A DNA stretch of 64,000 nt from Septoria linicola (taxonomy: Eukaryota; Ascomycota; Dothideomycetes; Mycosphaerellales; Mycosphaerellaceae). Below, piece by piece: positions 1 to 8,778 of the stretch. Location of the stretch: positions 1,550,001 to 1,614,000 of the forward strand of contig CP099429.1 in assembly GCA_024114885.1 (NCBI GenBank), in the 5' to 3' direction. The first letter of the stretch is position 1, and the number at the start of each line of letters is the position of its first letter. The translations under genes were made by a program, and so were the position numbers. Under the pieces are notes generated by a model. The model saw nothing but the letters and a program-made list of their open reading frames with translations. It did not search any database and had not been told where the DNA came from.

Positions 1-1
1 G

Positions 2-3000
2 TACTTTGAGTACGCTGAGGGCCGTGACGAGCAACAAATGGAAGTGCAACACGCCTCTATCCCGCCACCGGGCTTTGTGCAGAGAGTCAAGGCTATGCTG
101 GAGTCCAAGGCTGCCCTAGAAGCAGCACAGCAGCATGAGCATGAGAAAGCCATGCAGCTCTCGCATCCTCAGCACCTGTATTTGCGCGAAGTTGATGCTG
201 ACGCTGAGCGGGACGGCGATGTTTCTGAGCTCATGGACGTCCATGAGATGGCCGCAAACGAGACGCCTCGCTTCACAGTCATTGAAGAGTTCGAGGCGCC
301 CGTCGAGCTTCCCGCGTCGCCAGTCAAGATCGCTGAGCTCGATGCGATTGAAGCAAATCGAATCACGAGAGACATGATCCGAGCCGAACTTTCCTGCATA
401 TCAAGCGTTGACAACACTCTCGAACAAGTGCAGCCAGATGAGTCTACCGCCAATGTCATCAAGCAACTTGTCGAGCGAGGAGACGATCCAGAGCCACCAG
501 TACAGTCTGCAGCTAAACACGAGCTTGCTCGACACTCTCGCCGCTCATCCCGACAGAGTGTCAACAGTATGAAGCGCCGACAGGACTCCGTGCCTGAAGC
601 TATCGCTGAGGCTACAGTAGAAATATCGCTTCCCACGGGTGCCGACTATGCGATGCGTTTCCAAGTACCTGTTGACACGACTGACTCCTACGATGAGACT
701 CAGTCAAGGGATCCGTTTGCTCTCGATGCTGACACCGTCACTCTTCAACATCAGGCTGCAGCAGCGAAAGAGGCCAGCCGGGTCGAGCATTCTGAATCTG
801 GTAAGCAGACGCCTAGAATGGATCCCAAACGCCAGACTATCTTGCTCGACTTGACACCTGTGAGCCCACTTCGACCAGGCGAGGAGGTCAAGCGCAGTTC
901 TGCAGTCAGTCCTGTTCAGGATGACGCGCGTGGAATTGAACAGACACTGCAAGTTGCTGGAGGAGTTGTTCAGCCAGACGAGTCGACAGCACAAGAGTCA
1001 ACAACATCGGACTGTCTCTCGGTTGAAATAGATTCAGTGTCGCCATCGAGCCCACGAACACCCAAGACGTACTCCAAATCCGTTCAACTGCACCGCCCAA
1101 GCGTCGCAGCGACAGATGTCAGCAACACGAACAGCAACCGCTTCTCGCTGCCTGGAGACCTGAGCAGTGTCGGTGACACTACCATCAATTCTGGTACCGA
1201 CATGATCACTGATGTCGCCATTTGCTTCAATCTTCCTGGCACAACCATCACGGTCGGCAAGCCCCAGATCATTGATGTCTCACACAATTCTACACCTGAC
1301 AAGCCAAAAGACGAGTCGCCCAACTACCAGCCTCATTTTACCAAGCAGGCTGGTCTCAGGTCCAGCAGACGCAATTCAGTCACATTCGCCGATGAAATTG
1401 CGCCTCTGAATATCAAGAAGGCGGAGCCTACCCGATCGGACACTGCTTCTAGCCAGCACAAGTCTATCATTCGCAAGCCGACGCCACGCAATGACTCTGC
1501 TCCACCCAGCAGGCCTTCGCAGGACGGCACAACAGACCTTCGCCCGATCGTCAACAGTACCACCTACGGCACGCACACTCGACTCGGTAGCGGTCAGCTC
1601 TATCAGCTACCAGGACTCAAAGAGGAGTCAGTGGAAGATATGAGCAGCCCTGAGAAGAGGCGATCCACTAACCACAGCGACTTTCCCCTACCGGCTCGCA
1701 TTGCTGCTGTCAAAGCAATGCAGGAGAGACGTCTGCGTGAGTCGGCAGACAACGCCAAGGCTCGACGTGCTGTTCAAAAGCATAATCGTCCACTCGGCGA
1801 CAGCAGAGATTTGCCCTCGCTCAATTTCAGCAGAACTAATCTGTTCGAAAAGCTCAACGATGCCTTGGAGGTACGCCCGACCAAGTCGATGGACGTCATT
1901 CGTCGACGCGACTTCACGGGCATACACTGTCCCTCACCACAACGCCCTCTGAGCACTGAGCCACTACGTGACCGCTATGCCAGCTTCTTCAACAAGCCTG
2001 AGGACTTCAGCTTTTGTGATGGGGTCGTCACCAGTGATGAGGATGATGAAGGACTCGACAGTGAGCCTGAGGAAGAATTCGACAACAGCAAAGCCCTCGT
2101 TCCGATAGTTCAGGTTCAGGAACATACGCAGACCGAGGCCGGAGATGGAGCGAAAGGTAATCGTCCACTATCGCCAGAAGACTTCCTGCACGTTGCGCAA
2201 CAGGCCAGTCGTCTTTCTATACCATCTGTGGCTGGCCTCTCCGAGCGTATCTCCGAGCTCATTCCTGGCCTTCGCAATCTGTCGAACCTTCGACTTGACT
2301 ACTTGCTGCCTTCTGACGGCGAGATGCACCCAGGCTTTCCAGCTTCTGAACTTGGCAGACCTGACACCATCCTTACCAATCGCACTTCTGCGGGTTTTCG
2401 CACTCTTGCTGAGCGTGCAGAGGAGATTGTGATCAATGGCACTCACGACTCCATCGCACCATCTGCGCTGCACGCTCTCCTGAACAAGGAACTGCCCCCA
2501 CTTCCAGGATCAACCTCTGCTGATGAGCTTTCCGGCATGAGCTCTGTGGATGGCAAAACTTCATATTTGAGCGGCTCTGTTTCCGTGCCCGTGGATCTCG
2601 GTAGAGGTCTCGCGCGGCCTTCATCGGCACTCCTTCACGCCAAAGCACCCACGACCGAGGAAGAAGTCCAGAACATGCTACCCCGAGGCATGAACCCAAT
2701 CAGTCGCATGTCGAACAAGCGCTCGCAGATCTTGTCGCAGCCGAACAGTCGTCCCTGGAATGTCGACAAGAACTACCCATGGTCTGGCAACTCGATAGAG
2801 ATCGACCTCTTGGTGCCTTCTCCAGCGCACACCCGCAAGTCACTTGCTAGCGATGTGCTTCGTGAGCGAAGAACCAGATCACTGGACATACCAAGCACAT
2901 CGCGATCCACGACTGCCACCGCCAGTAGAGCCATTGATCTTGGATCCATTACCACGTCACCAGCTGGGTCCAGATTCTCGATCAACACTGAGCACCTCAC

Positions 3001-3619
3001 TGGTGTAAGTCCGGTCCACCTCCGCCACAAGTCGAAGCTTTCTATCATCGGATCCATCACCAAGAAGTTTGGTCTGACTTCAGGCCGCAGTACTGCTCTG
3101 GATGGTGAAGGCGGCGCCAAAAGCCTCTCTACATCACCAGTGCCACGTCAGATGTCTGTAGCTTCCCACAAGCCTGGTGATCGCTACCCTACCAGCAGCC
3201 TCACACCGCCTGCTATTGCCGCGCTTGATGAGGTGCGCTCGTTCTTCTCGGATAACAGCTCGGAGCGCAACCGTACGGCCTCTTTTCGAAAACGCCTCAC
3301 GCACTTCAAAGGTAAGAGCAAAACATCTCGCGCCGATATGCCCGGCCGGAGCGCACGTTCGCTGGACATTCAAGGCAATACGGAGTACAGCGCGGGATCC
3401 ATCAATGAAGCTCGCTCCGAGAGCGCCGCAATGCACATGCAGTATGACGCTGCAGGCATGGGCAAAGCCGAGTTCCACATCAAACGCTTTGGAGAAAAGC
3501 TTCGACACTTCTTTGCGCGTGGCAGTGAGCTGTTCAGAAACATCAGCACTCGGGGCCGTCCTCGGAAGAATGAGCCACGAGATGAGTGGCTCGCAGATTC
3601 ACTATACTCTGGTGTGTGA
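2..3619 (+). CDS. Large serine-rich fungal protein, 5' truncated by window edge
   Basis: The reading frame is open from the first bases of the window; the first methionine is at position 38, but in-frame codons precede it, so the true start probably lies upstream. At least 1,205 residues are present. The protein is hydrophilic and probably mostly disordered: Ser/Pro/Thr-rich stretches, scattered basic RRxS-type motifs and an acidic run around residues 665-690 (numbered from the first Met). A short basic, possibly helical segment near the C-terminus (about residues 1148-1175) is the most structured-looking part. No catalytic motif, signal peptide or membrane segment is visible and I do not recognise the family. 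A GT-rich donor-like sequence follows the stop, so a last intron is possible. The gene is tail-to-tail with the next one. Confidence 0.75.
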   Translation, partial: YFEYAEGRDEQQMEVQHASIPPPGFVQRVKAMLESKAALEAAQQHEHEKAMQLSHPQHLYLREVDADAERDGDVSELMDVHEMAANETPRFTVIEEFEAPVELPASPVKIAELDAIEANRITRDMIRAELSCISSVDNTLEQVQPDESTANVIKQLVERGDDPEPPVQSAAKHELARHSRRSSRQSVNSMKRRQDSVPEAIAEATVEISLPTGADYAMRFQVPVDTTDSYDETQSRDPFALDADTVTLQHQAAAAKEASRVEHSESGKQTPRMDPKRQTILLDLTPVSPLRPGEEVKRSSAVSPVQDDARGIEQTLQVAGGVVQPDESTAQESTTSDCLSVEIDSVSPSSPRTPKTYSKSVQLHRPSVAATDVSNTNSNRFSLPGDLSSVGDTTINSGTDMITDVAICFNLPGTTITVGKPQIIDVSHNSTPDKPKDESPNYQPHFTKQAGLRSSRRNSVTFADEIAPLNIKKAEPTRSDTASSQHKSIIRKPTPRNDSAPPSRPSQDGTTDLRPIVNSTTYGTHTRLGSGQLYQLPGLKEESVEDMSSPEKRRSTNHSDFPLPARIAAVKAMQERRLRESADNAKARRAVQKHNRPLGDSRDLPSLNFSRTNLFEKLNDALEVRPTKSMDVIRRRDFTGIHCPSPQRPLSTEPLRDRYASFFNKPEDFSFCDGVVTSDEDDEGLDSEPEEEFDNSKALVPIVQVQEHTQTEAGDGAKGNRPLSPEDFLHVAQQASRLSIPSVAGLSERISELIPGLRNLSNLRLDYLLPSDGEMHPGFPASELGRPDTILTNRTSAGFRTLAERAEEIVINGTHDSIAPSALHALLNKELPPLPGSTSADELSGMSSVDGKTSYLSGSVSVPVDLGRGLARPSSALLHAKAPTTEEEVQNMLPRGMNPISRMSNKRSQILSQPNSRPWNVDKNYPWSGNSIEIDLLVPSPAHTRKSLASDVLRERRTRSLDIPSTSRSTTATASRAIDLGSITTSPAGSRFSINTEHLTGVSPVHLRHKSKLSIIGSITKKFGLTSGRSTALDGEGGAKSLSTSPVPRQMSVASHKPGDRYPTSSLTPPAIAALDEVRSFFSDNSSERNRTASFRKRLTHFKGKSKTSRADMPGRSARSLDIQGNTEYSAGSINEARSESAAMHMQYDAAGMGKAEFHIKRFGEKLRHFFARGSELFRNISTRGRPRKNEPRDEWLADSLYSGV

Positions 3620-4037
3620 GAACCTGTGTGAGTACCTTTCGTTCTACGAGAGAGCGGGTCAGCTTACTGATGTCTTGTAGGTCCTTTGCCAATGCATGTA
3701 TGAAGGGAGTGACGCAGTTTGGTGGCAGTGGTGTTGTTCCGGTGTCGGTAACTGTTGGAAGCTGTTTGCGTTGCATTCTACGCCATGAGCATAATGACGA
3801 AGCATGATTTTGATTGGCTTTAGAAGTGATTTACAGCATGTGTTAGCAGTTTGTCAGACATAGAGCTGTACTGATATGTAGTATCATTGTACTTTTGGGG
3901 AAGCTGAGTGCGTTGGTTCAGGTTTCGTTTCGCATTTGTGGGTATCTTGAAGTCATTACACGCTCTGTTACTCATTCATCTCACTTTACCACCCTGAGTG
4001 GGACAGATGGAGCAAAGTGCTTCGTTTCAACGACGGA
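3620..4037. other. Convergent intergenic region
   Basis: This 418-bp spacer lies between two genes that end toward each other. It presumably holds both 3' UTRs and terminators. I see no gene or repeat in it. Confidence 0.6.
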
Positions 4038-6590
4038 TCACTCGCTGCCGCTGCTTGATTTACTCTCGACTACTGGCGCGTCCGTGCGTGGTCGATCATA
4101 GCCGAGGCCACCGATACGTCGGAAGATCGTGTCTCCAGAAGAGGGTGCTGATCGAGATGGAGATTTGTAGGAGATTGTTGCTGATGATGGCAATGCTCCG
4201 GTCTCTGACTGTGCGGCTTGCTGCTCGGGAGGGTGGCTTTCTGTTTCTGTTTCTGCAAGAAGAGCGAGAAAGCTTGCGTCGCCGTCGCATGAGTCGGATG
4301 TCAGCGCTGGAGTTGCGGTGGACGTGGTCTTGAGGGACTGTTGTATCGTCGTCATCGGAGAAGAAGAAGAAGAAGAAGAAATAGCCCAGTCCTGTCTCGC
4401 AGCGGCAATCCTCTGATCCTTGGTTCCTCGTGGTGTCTTGCGGTTCTTCTTCTTCTTCTTCGCCCATTTCGGCCCCGCGTCGAAGCGTCTGCCTCTTGCA
4501 GAAATTTCTTCGACAATTTCTTGAACACCCATTCTCACACGAGCGACGTGTTCGCGCCAGCGAGCTTTGACTTTAGGGAGGACGTCTTCTTTCCAGAGTG
4601 TCCAGATGACACGGTCGAGTTTCATGGCGACTTGTTTGCCTTCGACTTTTTCGACAATGTGCAGGATGTAGCGCACTTGTGCTGAAGCGGGGCGTTTGTG
4701 TTCTTGGAGGTAGCGCATGATGCCTGCGGTGACGATGGCGCTGGTCATGGTGGGCTGGACGTGAGCTCCACGGTCGTTGAGGAAGCGGTAGCATTCCCAG
4801 ACTCGGCGGTAAGCGACTCGTGGTGTGGTTTGTGGGCAGTTTGCGATTTCCAGTGCGACCTGGTGCACGAGGTGTGCATGATCAGGGCGTAGGCGATCTG
4901 TTCGATGAGTGCGATCTTTCCGTAAGACGTGGTCTTCGGGAGTCTGACGACGCAGCATTGTCCAGAGCGCGGTTGCGCCTACCTTTCCGACTTCTACTAG
5001 GCGGATTGGTAAGTCTGGGCACGAGCTCAGTGGCACCCAGGGGCACGAGAGGAAGATGCGGGCAGCATATGCGACAGCGACTCGGCTTTTGCTTTCGAGA
5101 AGGTGTCGAATGAGTCGTGCTGGTAAATGCTGCGGAACACCAACATCGGGATGTGTCTGTAACTGCCGGAAGCCAGAGAACAGAGTAGGTACTCCGTGAC
5201 CTCGACTCAAGATCGAGTAGGCAGCCATGGCGATCTGAGTTTGTGGTACGTTGTGCTGTCTCAAGGCATCAAGCAGATCAATCGTGCATAATCGATCTTG
5301 CACTCCTCGCCGATTGAGTGAATTGAAAGACCGTGATGCGGCGTAAGTCGCTCGGATGGCACCAATATCAGATTTCTGGGTCGCGAACTGGTACACCTTT
5401 GCACTGGGTTCTCTCGAGATAACAGGGTCCACGGTCTCCCTGGGTTGAAGACGAGGCACCCAATGCTCGAGCAAAATGCCACAGAGTTGTGGTTCGGTGA
5501 AGCGTCGCAAATGCCCAACCAAAGAAGCAGGATTCATGAAGCAGGACGCCAGAACTTCATGGACGTTTCGCCAAGTGTCCGTGGTGGTCCCAGAGCGGAA
5601 GCTTTTGCTGTTGCGCAAACACATGAGCCATTCCAGGAGCTGATCACTGGGTGTGTAGTTCGAGGGAGAAGCCATGTATAAAGTCCTGGTGACAGCACAG
5701 GCTACTTCCTGCACCATCTCATGCGGCATTGCATCCAGGATCGTGATGATGGCAGTAGTGCTTTTCTTTTCGAAATTGACCAAAGCGACCATTATTCCAG
5801 GAATGTCGTCTTCAATCAGCGTCCGTAAGCGGATCTTATCGGTGATGAGCTGTGCAAGAGCTCGGAATGCAGCAATCGATGTCGGTCTTTCGGCCATCCA
5901 CTTGCATAGCCGTAGGAGGTTGTTGGCCTCTGGTTCGTCTCTCGTGCTCTGGAGAAAGGCAAAGGCGTCCTCCAAGTCCTCTGGCACAAGCTCGTCACGT
6001 CCCTCTAGCTTCGGCCGCTCCAGCATCCCATCAAATGCATCTCTGCTCACGTCCACAGCATCGACCTCTTCCTCTTGCGCCAGGAATGTGTCAAAGATGT
6101 CGACCTTCCTCTTTGCACTTTTGGGGAACATCCAATGCTCCTCTTTCTTGGTCTTTTCGACACCAGGAGGTTTCCACTTTAGATCTCTCTGAGGGTCAAA
6201 CTGCCTCCCTCCATAGCCTCCGAATCCGAACAGAGCTCCAAATTCAGCTCCTCCACCCTGTACTCCAGCGCCTACCGCGCTCACTCCGATGCGTCGCCTC
6301 GCCAGTCGGCGGTGAGCTTCCAACGGACCGGGCACTCTGCTTCCATATCGCCGGCCAGTCTTGTGGTGGTGGTGATGTGTGCTGGAGACGCGCAAGAAGC
6401 GGTTCCAGGCTTCCGTGACGACCTCATCGCTGATCCAGAGATACTGCTCGATTGGCGCCGGACGCAGATTTGGCCTGCATGGCATCACAGGCGGTGGTGT
6501 TGTCAATCGGAAGCTGTGACTGGACGAGGCATTGGATGTACTGTAACTTAGCTGTCTGCGGCGGGCAGCGGGAGTGGTGATGCTTGGCAT
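4038..6590 (-). CDS. Putative mitochondrial helical-repeat protein (850 aa), function unknown
   Basis: This is a single uninterrupted frame with a clear ATG. The N-terminus is rich in Arg, Ser and Thr with almost no acidic residues for about 50 residues, like a mitochondrial presequence. The middle (about residues 230-650) is a run of amphipathic helices that resembles PPR or other alpha-solenoid RNA-binding proteins, but I could not align a canonical PPR motif. The C-terminal third is lysine-rich (about residues 700-730), then poly-Ser encoded by a GAA/TTC trinucleotide tract, then low complexity. It shares a 141-bp divergent promoter with the mitochondrial ribosomal protein uS2m gene, which supports, but does not prove, a role in mitochondrial gene expression. 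I do not recognise a named orthologue. Confidence 0.7.
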   Translation of the reverse strand: MPSITTPAARRRQLSYSTSNASSSHSFRLTTPPPVMPCRPNLRPAPIEQYLWISDEVVTEAWNRFLRVSSTHHHHHKTGRRYGSRVPGPLEAHRRLARRRIGVSAVGAGVQGGGAEFGALFGFGGYGGRQFDPQRDLKWKPPGVEKTKKEEHWMFPKSAKRKVDIFDTFLAQEEEVDAVDVSRDAFDGMLERPKLEGRDELVPEDLEDAFAFLQSTRDEPEANNLLRLCKWMAERPTSIAAFRALAQLITDKIRLRTLIEDDIPGIMVALVNFEKKSTTAIITILDAMPHEMVQEVACAVTRTLYMASPSNYTPSDQLLEWLMCLRNSKSFRSGTTTDTWRNVHEVLASCFMNPASLVGHLRRFTEPQLCGILLEHWVPRLQPRETVDPVISREPSAKVYQFATQKSDIGAIRATYAASRSFNSLNRRGVQDRLCTIDLLDALRQHNVPQTQIAMAAYSILSRGHGVPTLFSGFRQLQTHPDVGVPQHLPARLIRHLLESKSRVAVAYAARIFLSCPWVPLSSCPDLPIRLVEVGKVGATALWTMLRRQTPEDHVLRKDRTHRTDRLRPDHAHLVHQVALEIANCPQTTPRVAYRRVWECYRFLNDRGAHVQPTMTSAIVTAGIMRYLQEHKRPASAQVRYILHIVEKVEGKQVAMKLDRVIWTLWKEDVLPKVKARWREHVARVRMGVQEIVEEISARGRRFDAGPKWAKKKKKNRKTPRGTKDQRIAAARQDWAISSSSSSSPMTTIQQSLKTTSTATPALTSDSCDGDASFLALLAETETESHPPEQQAAQSETGALPSSATISYKSPSRSAPSSGDTIFRRIGGLGYDRPRTDAPVVESKSSSGSE
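4358..4381. repeat. GAA trinucleotide microsatellite
   Basis: A (GAA)n run of about 22-24 bases lies inside the coding sequence of the minus-strand 850-aa protein, where it encodes a poly-serine run. A second short TTC tract at about 4445-4462 encodes lysines of the same protein. Such tracts often vary in length between strains. Confidence 0.85.
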
Positions 6591-6731
6591 CCAGGTCGAA
6601 GTCGATCCTTGGATGCTGTAGTCCTGTTAATTGGATCACATAGATACCCCGCGCATTCACGATGATTATAAGAGCGCTGCGACTGCGGCATGGTGGGTGA
6701 AGTATAGCCATCATCGTGTCAATAGGGATTA
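6591..6731. promoter_or_regulatory. Compact bidirectional promoter of two mitochondrial genes
   Basis: Only 141 bp separate the start codons of the divergent 850-aa gene and the uS2m gene. Both 5' UTRs and core promoters must fit here, which suggests co-expression. No clear TATA box is visible. Confidence 0.55.
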
Positions 6732-8480
6732 ATGAGAGAAATAGGCCGCATCGCACTCCCTCGCAGCATCCACACATCGACGACTCGCCTCTCCTCACTG
6801 GAATCGACAGTCTCGCCGAATGCAGAGCCCGGCGAACGTGTTGGTCTTCCACAATTCACAGCGACGGCCAAAGAGACGATTGGGCCCAACACGATTGTCG
6901 ATCGAACAGTGCCTCTCAATGACCCAAACCATCCCGTGGCCCTCGACTACGCCTTTGCCCAGCACAACAAAAAGTTCACCTCGCGCGTTGGATCGACGAT
7001 TGCACCACACTACAAACCCCACGAACTGCTCACGAAACCGCCTTCACCGCGAGACATCACCCTCGAGGCCCTCATCGCCGCTCAAGCACACATCGGCCAC
7101 GCGACCAGTCTGTGGAACCCTTCCAATGCCCGCTACATCTTTGGAGTCCGCGGCGACCATGATCCCATTCACATCATCTCTCCTGACGCGACAGCTTCAC
7201 ATCTGCGCCGCGCGTGCAAAGTCGTCCAGGGTGTGGCAGAGCGAGGAGGTCTGATCCTCTTCGTCGGCACACGCCAGGGTCAAGCACGCGCTGTCGTCAA
7301 GGCTGCGGAGCTGAGCAAAGGCTGCCACTTGTTCACAAAGTGGATTCCAGGATCCATCACAAATGGCCAGCAGATTCTCGGCCGGTGCGAGAAGCGGGTC
7401 TACACGGAGAACGATGAGGATGTGACGGAGAAGTACCGCTTCGAAGATCAGCTCTTCGCCAAAGCTGCCATCAAGCCTGATCTGGTTGTTTGTCTGAACC
7501 CTCTCGAGAACTATGTCCTACTGCACGAGTGTGGACTCAACAACATCCCCACAGTGGGCATCATCGATACCGATGCTAACCCAACATGGGTTACCTACCC
7601 AATTCCTGCCAACGATGATTCTCTAAGAGCCGTGCAATTCATCTGTGGTGTGCTGGGGAGAGCTGGTCAAGACGGTCAAGAACAACGATTGCGAGACGCA
7701 AGACCTCGCGCAGGGAGACCAGACGGGTTTGTGGCATATCCTGCTATACATGGCCTGCAGGCCCCCGAAGAAGATCATCGACGCGATCGGAGAGGAGGCA
7801 ACACGCGAAGCGTGGGCAACGCACAAAGAATGAAAGTAGCGGCAAGAGCTGCTCCCCAAACCGCCGCAGCCGCAGAAGAACCACTCTTCCCCGACGACTT
7901 CGAAGGCGCAGACGTAAAACAGCACGAAGCAGACCAAGCCATGCTCGAAGCCGCCGAGCGAACCATCTTCGAAAACGAATTCCCTTCCGCCGCCGCAGCA
8001 GACGGCGCAACAGCAATTCCCTCCGCAGAACAAATGAGCGGGATGGAAACTGCAGAAACAGACCAAGACCTCGACGACGACGTCTACGCCTCCTTCAACG
8101 ACTCCCCCGACCTCTCCTCTGTCGACCAATCCCTCGTCGACGAGACCTACCTCCCCGCAGAAGAGCAACAAACATCAGCAGCAGAAGACGCCGCGCAATT
8201 CGGCATCCACATGCCTCCCACAACATCCGGCGCTGGAAAGGACGATCCTGTATACTCGCAAGCACCGTCATCGGGAGCAGGAAACGACACAATGGACCAA
8301 GTCAGTCAAGTCGAACAAGAGCTTGGAGAACAAGCGCCTGAGGTAGAAGGTGTGCCTGGTGGACAGGGGAATCCTGATGTGAAGGTGAAAGATGTGGATA
8401 GGGAGAGTCAGAGGGAGGTTGATGCTGCCGTCGTCGATGTTGCGAGGAGAGAGGAGCAGGGAAAGAGGGGGAGGAAGTGA
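6732..8480 (+). CDS. MRP4: Mitochondrial small-subunit ribosomal protein uS2m (MRP4-type)
   Basis: This is the bacterial S2-type protein of the mitochondrial 37S/small subunit. Residues about 110-320 carry the family hallmarks: the AHIGH segment near the start of the fold, then a GTRQGQ stretch, and a PDLVVCLNP...NNIPTVGIIDTDANP segment shortly before the end of the domain. The first 100 residues are basic and Ser/Thr-rich, as expected for an import signal plus a fungal N-terminal extension. The protein is 582 aa, far longer than bacterial S2 (about 240 aa). The excess is a C-terminal acidic, Ala/Glu/Asp-rich extension of about 260 residues after the fold. The first in-frame ATG was chosen as start. 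There are no introns. Confidence 0.93.
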   Translation: MREIGRIALPRSIHTSTTRLSSLESTVSPNAEPGERVGLPQFTATAKETIGPNTIVDRTVPLNDPNHPVALDYAFAQHNKKFTSRVGSTIAPHYKPHELLTKPPSPRDITLEALIAAQAHIGHATSLWNPSNARYIFGVRGDHDPIHIISPDATASHLRRACKVVQGVAERGGLILFVGTRQGQARAVVKAAELSKGCHLFTKWIPGSITNGQQILGRCEKRVYTENDEDVTEKYRFEDQLFAKAAIKPDLVVCLNPLENYVLLHECGLNNIPTVGIIDTDANPTWVTYPIPANDDSLRAVQFICGVLGRAGQDGQEQRLRDARPRAGRPDGFVAYPAIHGLQAPEEDHRRDRRGGNTRSVGNAQRMKVAARAAPQTAAAAEEPLFPDDFEGADVKQHEADQAMLEAAERTIFENEFPSAAAADGATAIPSAEQMSGMETAETDQDLDDDVYASFNDSPDLSSVDQSLVDETYLPAEEQQTSAAEDAAQFGIHMPPTTSGAGKDDPVYSQAPSSGAGNDTMDQVSQVEQELGEQAPEVEGVPGGQGNPDVKVKDVDRESQREVDAAVVDVARREEQGKRGRK

Positions 8481-8778
8481 GAATTGTGTATGTGTCGGCG
8501 GTGGTAGGAATGTATAAGATAGCATATGCGATACCAGCGAGAGCAGACCTTTGCTCTCATTGAACACATTTGAACGTCACTTTAAAAAGGTTGTGCGGCT
8601 TTCATGATGGCTCACAAACATTGAATGCAGTGAGAACGTACTTCACATTCATCTCTAGCAGGTCTCAGTATGCGAACATGAGTGGTTGTAGGTATACATT
8701 GAGAGGCTCTACTCTCCCTCTTCCACTCGTTCTTTCTTCAGAGGCAGTCGCTCGAGGCATGACGCTGCACTCCTTCAC

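Noticed and set aside
7645..7833. 62-codon alternate frame inside uS2m, suggesting a frameshift
   Set aside because: The main frame continues with GRAGQDGQEQRLRDA, which fits fungal uS2m proteins, and stays open to the stop codon.
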